A stretch of 64,000 bases of DNA from Persicirhabdus sediminis (GTDB lineage Bacteria > Verrucomicrobiota > Verrucomicrobiia > Verrucomicrobiales > Akkermansiaceae). Within the stretch, counting starts at the first letter, position 1; every line of letters begins with the position of its first letter. Where the stretch lies: the NCBI RefSeq assembly GCF_016595495.1, contig NZ_JAENIM010000039.1, forward strand, positions 1 to 64,000, read 5' to 3'. Of this stretch, positions 6,614-15,247 are shown in pieces. The notes beneath the pieces are model-generated. The model did not search any database, was not told the DNA's origin, and was given only the letters and a program-made list of their open reading frames with translations. The position numbers and the translations under genes were made by a program.

Positions 6614-6928
6614 TCAATTGGTATATTTTCTGGATAATTGAGTGACTGTCTGAGCAGAGCAAACTTTACAGGTGTAGGTGACAGGATTCTTGTTAGTCAC
6701 CTTTAAGCTGCCATCACACTCTTCTTTCGAGCATTTTAATGCTAGGATTACGCCAAAAATATACCCAACGATTAGCTGCGACAGGATGACTGCAACAGCG
6801 AGGCATGGCATAAAAAAGCTGTTAAGTGCCAGTTGAGATCTATCAATCAGAATCACGGTTAAGATTGCAACGAAGAAGCTGCAAAACATTGATATTTGTT
6901 TAATAATGTAGTGAGAGATTGGAGTCAT
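6614..6928 (-). CDS. Small membrane protein with C-terminal zinc-ribbon-like tail, cassette gene
   Basis: The product has 104 residues. Two membrane helices cover about residues 8-30 (IKQISMFCSFFVAILTVILI) and 36-62. The cytoplasmic tail holds CSKEECDGSLK and then CKVCSAQT, a paired-cysteine arrangement like a small zinc ribbon. An internal methionine at residue 13 is a possible later start. I recognise no family. The conserved spacer and attC-like site follow its stop. It could be a membrane-tethered metal-binding adaptor. Confidence 0.6.
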   Translation of the reverse strand: MTPISHYIIKQISMFCSFFVAILTVILIDRSQLALNSFFMPCLAVAVILSQLIVGYIFGVILALKCSKEECDGSLKVTNKNPVTYTCKVCSAQTVTQLSRKYTN

Positions 6929-7383
6929 AATTATTCCTTATTTATAGAGTCACGGATGAAATGTAATTATTTCTAGCGTCGAGATTATTCGAGGATATCA
7001 CTATGACTTTATTCTAGCTTTGAAAAGCCTGAGGGAAATCTCTAATCAGTCAATGAATAACTAGCTGATAGGCGCTTGGTTTTACCATTTTGCCTCCCTC
7101 CTCATTCACTCTAAGTGTTAACGGAGACAGGGATGATAGAGATCTAACGTATGGCATGTTCAATAGATTGGTGGTCAGCTAGCTGGAGGTCTCGGCTCTA
7201 GCTCGTACGTCTTTTGGGAAATTATTAAACAGGCAATAGCATTGGCTTGTTGCTTCTAGCTCACAATTGTATGGTTATTCATTAGAAATACTAGACGCCG
7301 CAGAGGTGGTGGTGGCTGGCGCTGGGGCCTGGTAGATCAAGATTGTTAGCTATTTCGTTGACTAGGCGTTAAATCTCAGTGAG
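6929..7383. other. Gap without a gene; cassette remnant
   Basis: No convincing gene is present in 455 bases on either strand. Bases 7035-7110 align with 1312-1405, the sequence just 3' of the gene at 1429-2445, including CTCTAATCAGTCAATG, AATAACTAGCTGATAG and CCATTTTGCC. In the other copy a minus-strand gene follows; here none does. I read this as the tail of a cassette whose gene was deleted or decayed. ATCTAAC at 7143-7149 and GTTAAAT at 7368-7374 fit core-site consensus sequences. Confidence 0.45.
7286..7362 (+). repeat. Repeat family III, copy 1, upstream of plus-strand cassette gene
   Basis: This stretch aligns with 8066-8140 over about 75 bases. Shared elements are CTAGAC, AGAGGTGG, GGCTGG, CTGGGGC and a final GTTGAC. 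It is followed by GTTAAAT (7368-7374), a perfect GTTRRRY core, nine bases before the ATG at 7384. It may be a third, plus-oriented type of recombination site. Confidence 0.5.
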
Positions 7384-7926
7384 ATGGCTGTAGACCAAAA
7401 GAATCTATATCTAATGAGTTTCAAGAAGATCGTATTAGGAGTACTCGGCATTGTGGTAGTTGGCGGATTAATACTTTTGATTCTTATTTATCAATTCTTA
7501 ACAGGCATGATAGATGAGGAGGTTTCACAACATGATTTAGGCGTTGCTTATATGAGCTCAATTGATGAACAGGAAATGGTCATCATCATCAGAGAGTCAG
7601 ATATACTCATGGAGAAGTGTGACCCAAATAGCTTACCAAAAAACATGGGAGAGTTCTCTGAGGAAAAAGTTCCAGAACGTTGGGCTAATATTGGCGTTCA
7701 GGGGATCAGATATACAAACGAATCGGTTGTCTACTATTTTTGCGGCGGAGGCATGAGAGAGAGAACCCTTTTGAGAGTTCTAAAAAGTGATGACGAGAGC
7801 CACCTAGTACATGCTAGCTACCGAGATCAGACGGAATCCGTGCAACTTCACCCAAAAGCATCGGACGGTCCGCCCATAGAAACGGAGGTTCCAACAATGG
7901 CCCAGCCCGGGTCATGGCAGGAGTAA
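7384..7926 (+). CDS. Single-pass membrane protein of unknown function, cassette gene
   Basis: The product has 180 residues. A membrane helix covers about residues 15-40 (IVLGVLGIVVVGGLILLILI), with a short cytoplasmic N-terminus, so the remainder is periplasmic. A second in-frame ATG at 7417 (MSFKKIVLG) is an equally possible start. The soluble part has no recognised motif; a CGGG near residue 120 and an acidic character stand out. It and the next gene are on the plus strand, opposite to the rest of the array, and both are flanked by repeat family III. Confidence 0.65.
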   Translation: MAVDQKNLYLMSFKKIVLGVLGIVVVGGLILLILIYQFLTGMIDEEVSQHDLGVAYMSSIDEQEMVIIIRESDILMEKCDPNSLPKNMGEFSEEKVPERWANIGVQGIRYTNESVVYYFCGGGMRERTLLRVLKSDDESHLVHASYRDQTESVQLHPKASDGPPIETEVPTMAQPGSWQE

Positions 7927-7930
7927 TATC

Positions 7931-7980
7931 AGAGAGGCTCTTAGCTGGTGCTGCGGCCAGCTTTCAATATTCGCTAGATA
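7931..7980 (+). repeat. 3' flank repeat, copy 1
   Basis: The sequence directly after the stop of the gene at 7384-7926 aligns with 8946-8993 after the next gene. Shared elements are CTCTTAGCT, GCGGCCAGC against TCGGTCAGC, and TTTCAATATT followed by CTAGAT. Identity is roughly 70 percent by eye. Confidence 0.5.
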
Positions 7981-8065
7981 GCAGTTCAATGGTGTTAGTG
8001 ATTGTTTAAGAGATGGCTTAAGCCGAAGCGCCTAGTTGTTATAGAGCAAGATTGGCTAAACGTAA

Positions 8066-8140
8066 AAATGCTAGACACTGAAGAGGTGGGGGGCTGGAGA
8101 CTGGGGCTAAGTTAGTAAGACTAAACTTTATTTAGTTGAC
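8066..8140 (+). repeat. Repeat family III, copy 2
   Basis: This is the partner of 7286-7362, again placed upstream of a plus-strand gene. It is preceded by GCTAAAC (8055-8061), which fits RYYYAAC. The block contains the first bases of a longer alternative reading frame for the next gene, supporting the later start at 8220. Confidence 0.5.
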
Positions 8141-8219
8141 CTTAGATTCTAATAAAAGCAGTTTTCATATATCAACATTTCGAATATTCGTTTGTTGGTT
8201 ACTGATCCACATTGAGACA

Positions 8220-8891
8220 ATGAAATACACCCTTTTACTATTAGCGTCATTTACTGGGCTGGCGCACTCAGCCACGACATTTATTGATGCTGACTTTGAA
8301 GCTCCACATGTTTTGAATACAGCCCCAGCGACAGGCTCTGGTATCGGGCTAGTAAGTACTATAGATGGTGGTAGTCCGTTGATTGTCACAGGTGAACCAG
8401 CCTCAGGAAATGCCCTATCCTTACAGACTGGAGATGCGGTCATATTTGAGGTAGGTCAACGATTCAGTAGTTATGAGATTTCTTATGACTTAACATTTAT
8501 GAATTTCGAAGGCACTGCGTCTGAGTTTACGTTTTTCATTGATACACCTATAATCAGAAGGGTCGATATAGGTTCTTCGGAAACTCAAATTTTTATTCCT
8601 GGATCTAGTAGGAATGCGGAATTATTGATTTTAGATGATACTAATTATTCAATTTTGCATGAAGTTGATACTGCCGCAGATACTTGGGAGATCTCAGTAA
8701 ATGGGAGCTTACTTTATAGTGGTCAGATTGGGGCTGATGGTGTTGAAATGATTAGATTTTATAATATTGGAAGCGCTGGTGCTGAAGTGAAGTTAGATAA
8801 CTTGCTACTTACTGGGAATGCGATACCTGAGCCAAATACAAGCATTTTGCTTTTTGTGGCCTCAATAGGGTTATGGAAGCGAAAGAGATAA
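8220..8891 (+). CDS. PEP-CTERM surface protein
   Basis: Starting at the ATG at 8220 the product has 223 residues and begins MKYTLLLLASFTGLAHSA, a typical signal peptide; an ATG at 8136 would place 28 odd residues before it. The C-terminus is a PEP-CTERM tail: IPEPNTSILLFVASIGLWKRKR, that is PEP, a hydrophobic helix and a basic end. Such proteins are exported and processed by an exosortase, which is not in this window. The body looks like a beta-sandwich (residues 20-190), as in carbohydrate-binding surface proteins. It sits at the right end of the cassette array. Confidence 0.8.
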   Translation: MKYTLLLLASFTGLAHSATTFIDADFEAPHVLNTAPATGSGIGLVSTIDGGSPLIVTGEPASGNALSLQTGDAVIFEVGQRFSSYEISYDLTFMNFEGTASEFTFFIDTPIIRRVDIGSSETQIFIPGSSRNAELLILDDTNYSILHEVDTAADTWEISVNGSLLYSGQIGADGVEMIRFYNIGSAGAEVKLDNLLLTGNAIPEPNTSILLFVASIGLWKRKR

Positions 8892-9164
8892 TATCAGGCT
8901 CATATTCGGGCTGCCTCCTCGCGTCTAGGCATGAGTGATGCCTGATAGACTCTTAGCTTATTCTCGGTCAGCTTTTCAATATTAGCCTAGATGGCAAGCT
9001 GCCAGCTAGCTGGAATAGCTGGCGGGAACGAAGAGTGAATGGTGAGGAGATAGGAGTGAGCCCCAGCTAGATCTAACCTCGCCAGCTGGATTGGTGGGCT
9101 TTCACTCTTCTCTCTTTAATCTTCACTCTTCTGCCGCGCAGCGGCCTCTGGCCGTTCTCTTGTT
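8892..9164. other. Right boundary of the cassette island; repeat-rich gap
   Basis: The gap holds the second 3' flank repeat (8946-8993), a cluster of AGCTGG/CTAGCTGG words (9003-9090), and two oppositely oriented GAAGAGTGA / TCACTCTTC blocks (about 9030-9059 and 9102-9132). The second block is a copy of the sequence at 35638-35668. I see no gene in it. It marks the change from accessory DNA to housekeeping chromosome at ftsY. Confidence 0.55.
9102..9132 (+). repeat. 31-bp interspersed repeat, copy 1
   Basis: The block starts TCACTCTTCTCTC and ends CTTCACTCTTCT. Its reverse complement occurs at 35638-35668 with a single mismatch. A looser relative lies at 36237-36274. All copies sit at or just beyond gene 3' ends. 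Confidence 0.8.
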
Positions 9165-10016
9165 CTAGATGATTTCGCTAACAAACTCGTCTCTATCAAA
9201 GGCTTTGAACTGTTCTGGTTCTTCGCCGAGGCCGATGTAGCGTGGTGGGATGCCGAGTTCTTTCTGGATGATGACACCCACGCCACCTTTTCCTGATCCA
9301 TCTAACTTTGTGATAATCAGACCGTCCAAATCAATGGCTTTGTTAAATTCTTTGGCTTGAACGAGAGCATTGCCGCCAGTGGTAGCGTCGACTACAATGA
9401 GGTTCATGTGCGGAGCGCTATCGTCTTGTTTGCTGATGGTGCGGTGGATTTTGCCCAGCTCTTCCATCAGGTTGTGGCGGGTATGAATTCGCCCAGCAGT
9501 ATCGCAGATGAGGAATTGGTAGCCGTCGGTAATGGCTTTTTGGTGCGCTTTATAACAGACCGATGATGGATCAGCGTTAGGTGGACCTTTGACCATGTCA
9601 ATTTCCAGCCTTTGGCTCCAGCGCTCGAGCTGCTCTACGGCGGCGGCGCGGAAGGTATCAGCTGCTGCTAACAACACCGAGTGACCTTGGTTTTTGAGCA
9701 GCTTAGCTAGCTTGGCGGTGGAGGTGGTTTTGCCGGTGCCATTGACGCCAACAACAAGAATCACAAATGGTTTGCCATCTTCGCGTGGGGCAATGGGGGC
9801 GGGGTCAGCTGGTAGAATTTCAGCAATGTGGCGACGTGTGACATCAATGATGTCGTCGGCATCGATTTTGCGACCGAGGTTTTGCAGCTCGTCGACAATT
9901 TCCATGCTTGTGCGCGCTCCGAGGTCGGCCCCAATGAGTTCGGCCTCGATTTCTTCCCAGTCGATATCAGCACGATTGGTGACCTTATTGTAGAGTTTCT
10001 TAAAAAAACCAGCCAT
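9165..10016 (-). CDS. ftsY: Signal recognition particle receptor FtsY
   Basis: This SRP GTPase receptor brings ribosome-nascent chain-SRP complexes to the membrane. I choose the ATG at 10016, giving 283 residues that begin MAGFFKKLYNKVT; the first 13 residues of the longer frame do not resemble the family. The N domain covers residues 1-75. The G domain has P-loop GVNGTGKTTS, DTFRAAA, DTAGRIHTRHNLMEEL and TKLDGSGKGG, and the protein ends in the closing GLGEEPEQF-AFD motif. It lacks the long acidic A domain of E. coli FtsY. It stands alone, divergent from the plus-strand gene at 10151. Confidence 0.96.
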   Translation of the reverse strand: MAGFFKKLYNKVTNRADIDWEEIEAELIGADLGARTSMEIVDELQNLGRKIDADDIIDVTRRHIAEILPADPAPIAPREDGKPFVILVVGVNGTGKTTSTAKLAKLLKNQGHSVLLAAADTFRAAAVEQLERWSQRLEIDMVKGPPNADPSSVCYKAHQKAITDGYQFLICDTAGRIHTRHNLMEELGKIHRTISKQDDSAPHMNLIVVDATTGGNALVQAKEFNKAIDLDGLIITKLDGSGKGGVGVIIQKELGIPPRYIGLGEEPEQFKAFDRDEFVSEII

Positions 10017-10150
10017 AGACAGGAGCGGTTTAGCGCCCCAGCTGAGAGCGGGCAAGCATTATCACGCCTCATGTTTCTAGCTGGGAAAATTAATCAATGA
10101 AATGACCTAGAGTTGCCATCCGTATGGGATAAGGTAGTATCCGCAAGAGC

Positions 10151-11431
10151 ATGCAGAAAGATTCACAGAGGCGCAGTGCTAGCGTCGGTTCGACCTATCA
10201 GTTACCACAACGTAGAGGTGTTGGTAAATGGGCCTTTTTGGCCATTATTGCAGCGATTTTGCTGCATGTGTTGGCTTATATCGCTTTTAAAAATATCCAC
10301 ATTTTACTGCCTGCTGTGGAGAAAAGGAAAGAAGTGCAGACCAAAGTGGTGCGTACTAAAGAGATTGAAGTCGCCGAGCCGGGGCCAGAAAAAGAATGGA
10401 AAGCCAGTGATTCTGGTGAAATGGAGCCTGAGCCTGTGGCGATTGATGAAATCGAGGTGCTCGCTGAGCTGCCTGAAATGGACCTCGATATTCTGCCTGA
10501 CGTGAAAGAGCTGCAAGTGCCGCTAGAAGCAGTGGCTCCCGCCGCTGAAGGTGAGTTGCTAGCTGAAGCTATCGAGTTTGTTGAGGCGCCAGGCATCAGC
10601 ATGGACATCCCAGATTTAGGCAAAACGGAAGATTATTTTGACCGCGTGGCGGAGGGGCAAATTGCTGTCGACCCCGGTGGCCGGCTGGCTGATTCATTTG
10701 ATCCAGACGAGCTGCTAGAGGAAATGAAACGCAAAGGTGCTGATGGCTCCGCTGCTGATGGTGTACTGCAAGGTTTCACCACGCTGGACGATATGGCGCG
10801 CATGAGCGGCAGCCAGCTGCTTAGTGCCAAGGCGCTGATTGGTAGTGATTTGTTATTTGATTTCAATAAAGACCAACTCCGCCAGAGCGCGCGTGTTAGT
10901 TTGATGAAAGTTGCTTTCCTCATTGATAGACACCCTAATATGTTCTGCATCATTGATGGCCATACCGACCTTGTCGGCGGCGAGTCATTCAACCTCGCTC
11001 TCAGCGAGCGCCGCGCTGAAGCGGTGAAAAGCTGGCTGGTAGAATCCGTGCAAGCAGACCCAGAACGCATCATCGTTAGAGCATTTGGTAAATCGAAGCC
11101 GATTGTGCTAGAAGGAGATCAAGATGCTCAGGCACCTAACCGCCGTGTTGAGATTCGCATGCGTACTGAGCTAGCGGATTTGGAAGAAGATAAAGCTCAG
11201 GAGCTGCCAGAAGCTCAGGCTGATGAGCCAGAAAATAAAGCCATTTTAGTGAGACCAGCGCCACCTGAGAATGTGGCGGTTGTAGTAGAAGACCCAACAC
11301 CGCGCGCCACCGTCGTTGAAGAAGACGCTGATGTGGCTCCAGCTGCTGTGGAGGTGATAGAAGTAGAGCCACCACGCCGCGCCGTTCCCGTTGAGGAAGA
11401 TATTCCTGGCCGTGCATTGATTGTCGAGTGA
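10151..11431 (+). CDS. TonB-like N-terminus with OmpA C-like peptidoglycan-binding domain
   Basis: The product has 426 residues. A single membrane helix at residues 26-46 (WAFLAIIAAILLHVLAYIAF) leaves a long acidic, proline-rich periplasmic stretch (50-200) like those of TonB proteins. An OmpA-like domain covers about residues 235-340, with DLLFDFNKDQLRQSA, IIDGHTD, NLALSERRAEAV and APNRRVEIRM, the residues that hold diaminopimelate in peptidoglycan. The tail (345-426) is again acidic and repetitive (V-E-D-P). It probably links the inner membrane to the cell wall. A strong terminator follows. Confidence 0.8.
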   Translation: MQKDSQRRSASVGSTYQLPQRRGVGKWAFLAIIAAILLHVLAYIAFKNIHILLPAVEKRKEVQTKVVRTKEIEVAEPGPEKEWKASDSGEMEPEPVAIDEIEVLAELPEMDLDILPDVKELQVPLEAVAPAAEGELLAEAIEFVEAPGISMDIPDLGKTEDYFDRVAEGQIAVDPGGRLADSFDPDELLEEMKRKGADGSAADGVLQGFTTLDDMARMSGSQLLSAKALIGSDLLFDFNKDQLRQSARVSLMKVAFLIDRHPNMFCIIDGHTDLVGGESFNLALSERRAEAVKSWLVESVQADPERIIVRAFGKSKPIVLEGDQDAQAPNRRVEIRMRTELADLEEDKAQELPEAQADEPENKAILVRPAPPENVAVVVEDPTPRATVVEEDADVAPAAVEVIEVEPPRRAVPVEEDIPGRALIVE

Positions 11432-11504
11432 TCTAGCTGCCCGTTGCAGCTAGACCTATCAACTTTCCGAGATGGTTGGCATATGCCGGCTAGCTGAAGT
11501 TTTC

Positions 11505-11545
11505 GAGAGATGGCGCGGTTGACCGCTCCATCTCTCATTTTTTGT
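11505..11545 (+). terminator. Intrinsic terminator after the OmpA-domain gene
   Basis: The stem GAGAGATGG...CCATCTCTC (11505-11513 with 11528-11536) is extended by GCGGT/ACCGC and followed by ATTTTTTG. It lies between the convergent genes ending at 11431 and 11551. Confidence 0.85.
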
Positions 11546-11550
11546 GTGTA

Positions 11551-12981
11551 CTAGCGGACCTTTTTTCGCCGCATCATGACTAGTCCGGTGATAGAAACTA
11601 GGATGATCATGAGTGCGCTGAGAATGGAGACCACATCGCGGGTGTCTTTGCTGATGACATCGAGGAAATGAAGTTTGTGTAGGTTGATGAAAATCAAAGC
11701 ATCTACCACCTGCGCAGGTTTGCTACGCATGCTGAGATGAGAGTTCACCGTATCTACCGTGTATTGTTGGTATTCTTCTCCACGATAGCTTATGCGCCAA
11801 ACTGGTAGTCGCTTATAGATAAAGCCATAGTCTCTAGCAAATCGCGTGATCAATCTGCAGTCGCTGATAGATTCAGCTGGGTATTGGCTGAACTCACCAG
11901 CTAACTCACGTGCGTAGTCGGCATCGCTGTAGTCAGTGAGCTCACCAGTCATGGTATTTACATAGACGCTGGCCGCTGGATTTTGGCGGTCTAATAGCTG
12001 CACACGATAATAGCTAGAGTTAGCATTACTCGCTAGGCTGATTTGACTGGCGAGCTTACCTTGCGCCTTAAGTTGATCAATTACTGGCTGGATATGACTT
12101 TCCAGCTGGATCGTAGGCACTGTGCGTTCACTTGCCCTTAAGAAGCTTCTATCAAAACGTGTCTTTGCTGCAATTTGCCAGATAGCAGAGAAGCTGAACA
12201 TCAGATAGAATAAGCTGATGATAATGCCCAAGGAGCGGTGCAGTTTGCGGCTTAAGCCTAACTTTCTAGTTTGACCACTACTGGTGCGGTTCTTGAAAAA
12301 CACCCTCGTGACTATGCCTGAAACCCCAACAAATAGTGATAGGACTGAGCACAGCGCAACGATGATGATGCGTAGCCAGCTGGATTCATCACCTAGAAAA
12401 CTCCACGTGTGAGTGTAGCTGAATACCAATAGATAGAGGCGTTTGGCTGGTGTATCATGTGTCGCTAACTTGCTTGTTGCCGTATCGACGTAGACGTGCT
12501 GACCATTCTCAAACACCACTTTCCAGACTGGTAGCAGGCGATTGATGTAGCGGTAGGTTAGCGTGAAGTCTTCGACGAGTTCAGCCGACACGATATTTTC
12601 AGCTGGCTGACCAGAATAGCTACACGCTAGCTGGCGTGCATAACTATTCTGGCCGTCATTGATTTCAATCCCTGTGAGTACGCCGAAGTACCATTGCTTA
12701 TCGTTTCTATCTATCAATTGGTAACAATGAATGTCGTCTAACTCAACGATTCTCAGCTGGCGTAGCTCAGCAATACCGGCGGCTTCAGCAATTTCAGCTA
12801 CTGGTTTGGCGTGTGGCGGGACATCGAGTGCGTGTGGCTTGATGAATGGATTCTGAATTTCGGCTCGAAACCAGTTAGCCATCAAAGGATGGAGCAGGCC
12901 ACTGAATGACCAGAGTATTACTGGCACCGCCATGAGCAGGGCAATCTTGCGATGCCATTTGAAAAATTTGCTTTTCATCAT
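11551..12981 (-). CDS. PepSY-associated transmembrane protein
   Basis: The product has 476 residues and is an inner-membrane protein of the PepSY_TM type, found next to TonB-dependent receptors and thought to serve reductive release of iron from siderophores or haem. Helix 1 is at residues 12-34 (IALLMAVPVILWSFSGLLHP). There are paired helices near 205-225 and 250-270, and one near 450-470 (VVSILSALMIILVSITGLVM), ending in MMRRKKVR. Two periplasmic PepSY-like regions (about 50-180 and 285-420) contain the repeated ...YARELA... and YR-NRLLPVW / YKRLPVW motifs. It starts 9 bases after the receptor stop, so it is surely cotranscribed. Confidence 0.82.
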   Translation of the reverse strand: MMKSKFFKWHRKIALLMAVPVILWSFSGLLHPLMANWFRAEIQNPFIKPHALDVPPHAKPVAEIAEAAGIAELRQLRIVELDDIHCYQLIDRNDKQWYFGVLTGIEINDGQNSYARQLACSYSGQPAENIVSAELVEDFTLTYRYINRLLPVWKVVFENGQHVYVDTATSKLATHDTPAKRLYLLVFSYTHTWSFLGDESSWLRIIIVALCSVLSLFVGVSGIVTRVFFKNRTSSGQTRKLGLSRKLHRSLGIIISLFYLMFSFSAIWQIAAKTRFDRSFLRASERTVPTIQLESHIQPVIDQLKAQGKLASQISLASNANSSYYRVQLLDRQNPAASVYVNTMTGELTDYSDADYARELAGEFSQYPAESISDCRLITRFARDYGFIYKRLPVWRISYRGEEYQQYTVDTVNSHLSMRSKPAQVVDALIFINLHKLHFLDVISKDTRDVVSILSALMIILVSITGLVMMRRKKVR

Positions 12982-12989
12982 GGATCAAA

Positions 12990-15041
12990 TTACCAGTTCA
13001 TTTTCATGCCGAGGTAGACACTGCGCCCGTCACCAGGGTGATAGGCTGCTGGATCGGAGGAATCGCCATACGGGTTGATAGTGACTGACGAGACGTAGTT
13101 TTTATCAAACAGGTTGTCGACGCCTCCGTATATGGACAGGTTCTCATTCAGCTGGTACTCCGCTGATAGATCGAAAATGGCGTAGCCGCTAGATTGGCGG
13201 CTGTTATCATTATAGACGTAGAGACCTTGTGGAATATACTGCATGCCGATAGCGCTTTGCCATTTGCCGTCAGCTGATTGTAAACGCACTCGTGTGGTAA
13301 TGACATGCTCGGGAATTCCAGGCAGTTGTTTGCCGTCTAACTCACCATCAGCAAAGGTGAAATCATTCCACAAGTAGAGTTGGTCAAACAGGAGTTGTGC
13401 CCCTCCTTGTTGATTCATGAGCTGGCTAAGGTTAGTCGTTAGCGAGGCTTCTAGCCCTTGTTTTTTGCTATCAACGTTTTCAGGAGTGTAGCTTCCTTGC
13501 GCATTTTGGTATTCCACAAAATCATCATCAACCAGCGAGTAATAGTAGACGATTTCGGCTTGGGTAATTTCGCTTTGCCAGCGTGAGCCGATTTCGAAAC
13601 TGCGAGTTATAGCAGCCTCAAGTGCATCTTCAGCCTCTGATAGGGGAGGGATTTCGTAACTTTGGCTGAGGTTCGTAAAGACTTGGGCATACTCGTTAGC
13701 TTGGTAAATCATGCCAAGACGTGGCGTGAAATCGCTATAGCTTTCATCAAACTCACTCGCTCTGGAGTACACGTTATCGGCTTTGATTTTGCGTTCGCGT
13801 CGACCGTATTGCCATCCTAAGCCAGTGATAAGTTTCCACTTTTCAGCTAGATGGGCACGGTTTTCACCATACAGTTGGAAGTTACTAACGGTATCTTTGA
13901 GCGATTGTTTTTCACTACGTGGTGGCCCACCGCCATACACCGCACGGCTACCGTCATTGTCGATCTTACCGTAATTCAGCTGGCTGTTAAGTCTCCATGA
14001 GTTATCGATCTTAGCTAGCTGGTAGCTTCCCTCAGCTGATAGTGAAAGTCCAACTTCTTGGGTATTGTAATCAATTAGGTTATGAGGCTGGCGTTTTGTT
14101 AGGTGGTCAAAGTCGAGGTTCTGATAGTATGCGCCTAGCTGCCATTGTGTATCTCCAGCTATCCAGCTTGTTTTTTGTGCGATGCGGAAGGTGTTTAGAT
14201 CACGGTTTTCGTGTTCGCTGTTATATGACTGTATGGGGTCAAGCTGCGCGTCACCCTCTGTGAGGCCACTGGCTAGTTGGGCATTGGAATCGCTAGCGTG
14301 CAGGTAAAACCTGGTTTGCGCGTCATCACTCCACAGATACCCGAGGTTGGCATTGAGATGGCTTTGCTGCCAGTTTTGGTTTGCACGGTAGCCATTTGAG
14401 CGCCCGTACGAATAGCTGGCAAAGTAATCCCAGTTGCCGATTTGTTCACCGTATGAGAGATGCGCTCTAGCAGTGTCGAAGCTGCCGTATTCTAATAACA
14501 ATTCGCCGCCGGCGGAGTTGATGCCATTTTTCTGAATGAAATCTATCACTCCTCCTGGAGCTAGGCCGCCGTAGGGCATGCCATTAGCTCCACGGTAGAC
14601 GTTTAGATATTGGGTGGCTAACGGATCATAGGCGCGTGTATAGAAGCTGCCGTCAACGACATTAGCTGGAATACCGTCTAATGTTAGCGTGATGCCGCGT
14701 GCTCCGTACCTGCGTGTTGCGCCTGAACCACGAATGGCGATTCTACCGTCAGTTGCTGTGCCGCCATTGTTAGCGTAAACACCTGGTGTATAGCGAAATA
14801 CTTCGGCTGGTTTCACCACTCTACCTAACCAGATATCATTGACATTTTGTAAGCTGGCGCCTCCGGGAATATTCTCGACGCGTTCTTCTAGCATTTCTAT
14901 TGAGTCGACAAGATCTTGGTCGTGAGCGTCGATGACGGTTTCAGGCAGCATCTCTGGCTGCTGTGTTGGAGATTCGCCAAAACTATTTGATATAGCTAGA
15001 TTGGCGATGATGATGGTATTGATTGTATTTGAAAATTTCAT
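12990..15041 (-). CDS. TonB-dependent outer-membrane receptor
   Basis: I choose the ATG at 15041 (MKFSNTINTIIIANLAIS, signal peptide) over the TTG seven codons upstream, giving 683 residues. The plug domain spans roughly residues 55-165 (VFRYTPGVYANNGG, IAIRGSGATRRYGARGITLTLDGIP, YLNVYRGANGMPYGG). The 22-stranded barrel follows and ends LGMKMNW with a terminal aromatic residue. It resembles ferric-siderophore receptors more than B12 ones, judged by the plug and the PepSY partner; the substrate is not visible. It is the middle gene of the operon 15643-11551. Confidence 0.88.
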   Translation of the reverse strand: MKFSNTINTIIIANLAISNSFGESPTQQPEMLPETVIDAHDQDLVDSIEMLEERVENIPGGASLQNVNDIWLGRVVKPAEVFRYTPGVYANNGGTATDGRIAIRGSGATRRYGARGITLTLDGIPANVVDGSFYTRAYDPLATQYLNVYRGANGMPYGGLAPGGVIDFIQKNGINSAGGELLLEYGSFDTARAHLSYGEQIGNWDYFASYSYGRSNGYRANQNWQQSHLNANLGYLWSDDAQTRFYLHASDSNAQLASGLTEGDAQLDPIQSYNSEHENRDLNTFRIAQKTSWIAGDTQWQLGAYYQNLDFDHLTKRQPHNLIDYNTQEVGLSLSAEGSYQLAKIDNSWRLNSQLNYGKIDNDGSRAVYGGGPPRSEKQSLKDTVSNFQLYGENRAHLAEKWKLITGLGWQYGRRERKIKADNVYSRASEFDESYSDFTPRLGMIYQANEYAQVFTNLSQSYEIPPLSEAEDALEAAITRSFEIGSRWQSEITQAEIVYYYSLVDDDFVEYQNAQGSYTPENVDSKKQGLEASLTTNLSQLMNQQGGAQLLFDQLYLWNDFTFADGELDGKQLPGIPEHVITTRVRLQSADGKWQSAIGMQYIPQGLYVYNDNSRQSSGYAIFDLSAEYQLNENLSIYGGVDNLFDKNYVSSVTINPYGDSSDPAAYHPGDGRSVYLGMKMNW

Positions 15042-15247
15042 GTAGTTATCATTTTGAGCCAACTAGAGATTTCTAGCTGACTAGGGTGCGCGCGCACAGA
15101 TAGGCCAAGGGTTTCGAGGCCGTGCGCAGGGTGATAACGCCTTAAAAGTGGCGTGTTTCATGCCAATGAAGGTCTCATCGTAACAATATGATTAGATGTT
15201 AGCTTTGAGCCAAAACTTGGCAGGGTGATGATAGGCCAAAGGGCCAG

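Larger units (their letters stand above)
657..9010. other. Integron-like gene-cassette array without integrase (CALIN-like)
   Basis: Eleven small genes of unrelated sequence occupy this stretch, nine minus then two plus, with long gaps that resemble one another. Many gaps hold a block bounded on the plus strand by RYYYAAC on the left and GTTRRRY on the right, with imperfect inverted repeats between, sitting just 3' of a minus-strand gene stop and just 5' of the next start. That is the placement of attC recombination sites in integron cassettes. Encoded products are mostly lipoproteins, secreted or small membrane proteins, as in environmental arrays. No tyrosine recombinase is present here. 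The attC assignment comes from eye-made alignments and needs a covariance-model test. Confidence 0.68.

Noticed and set aside
15063-15247. Riboswitch (cobalamin type) between the CPMC gene and the TonB receptor
   Set aside because: The leader has some inverted repeats, but I cannot find the B12-box or other conserved core, and the receptor looks siderophore-like.
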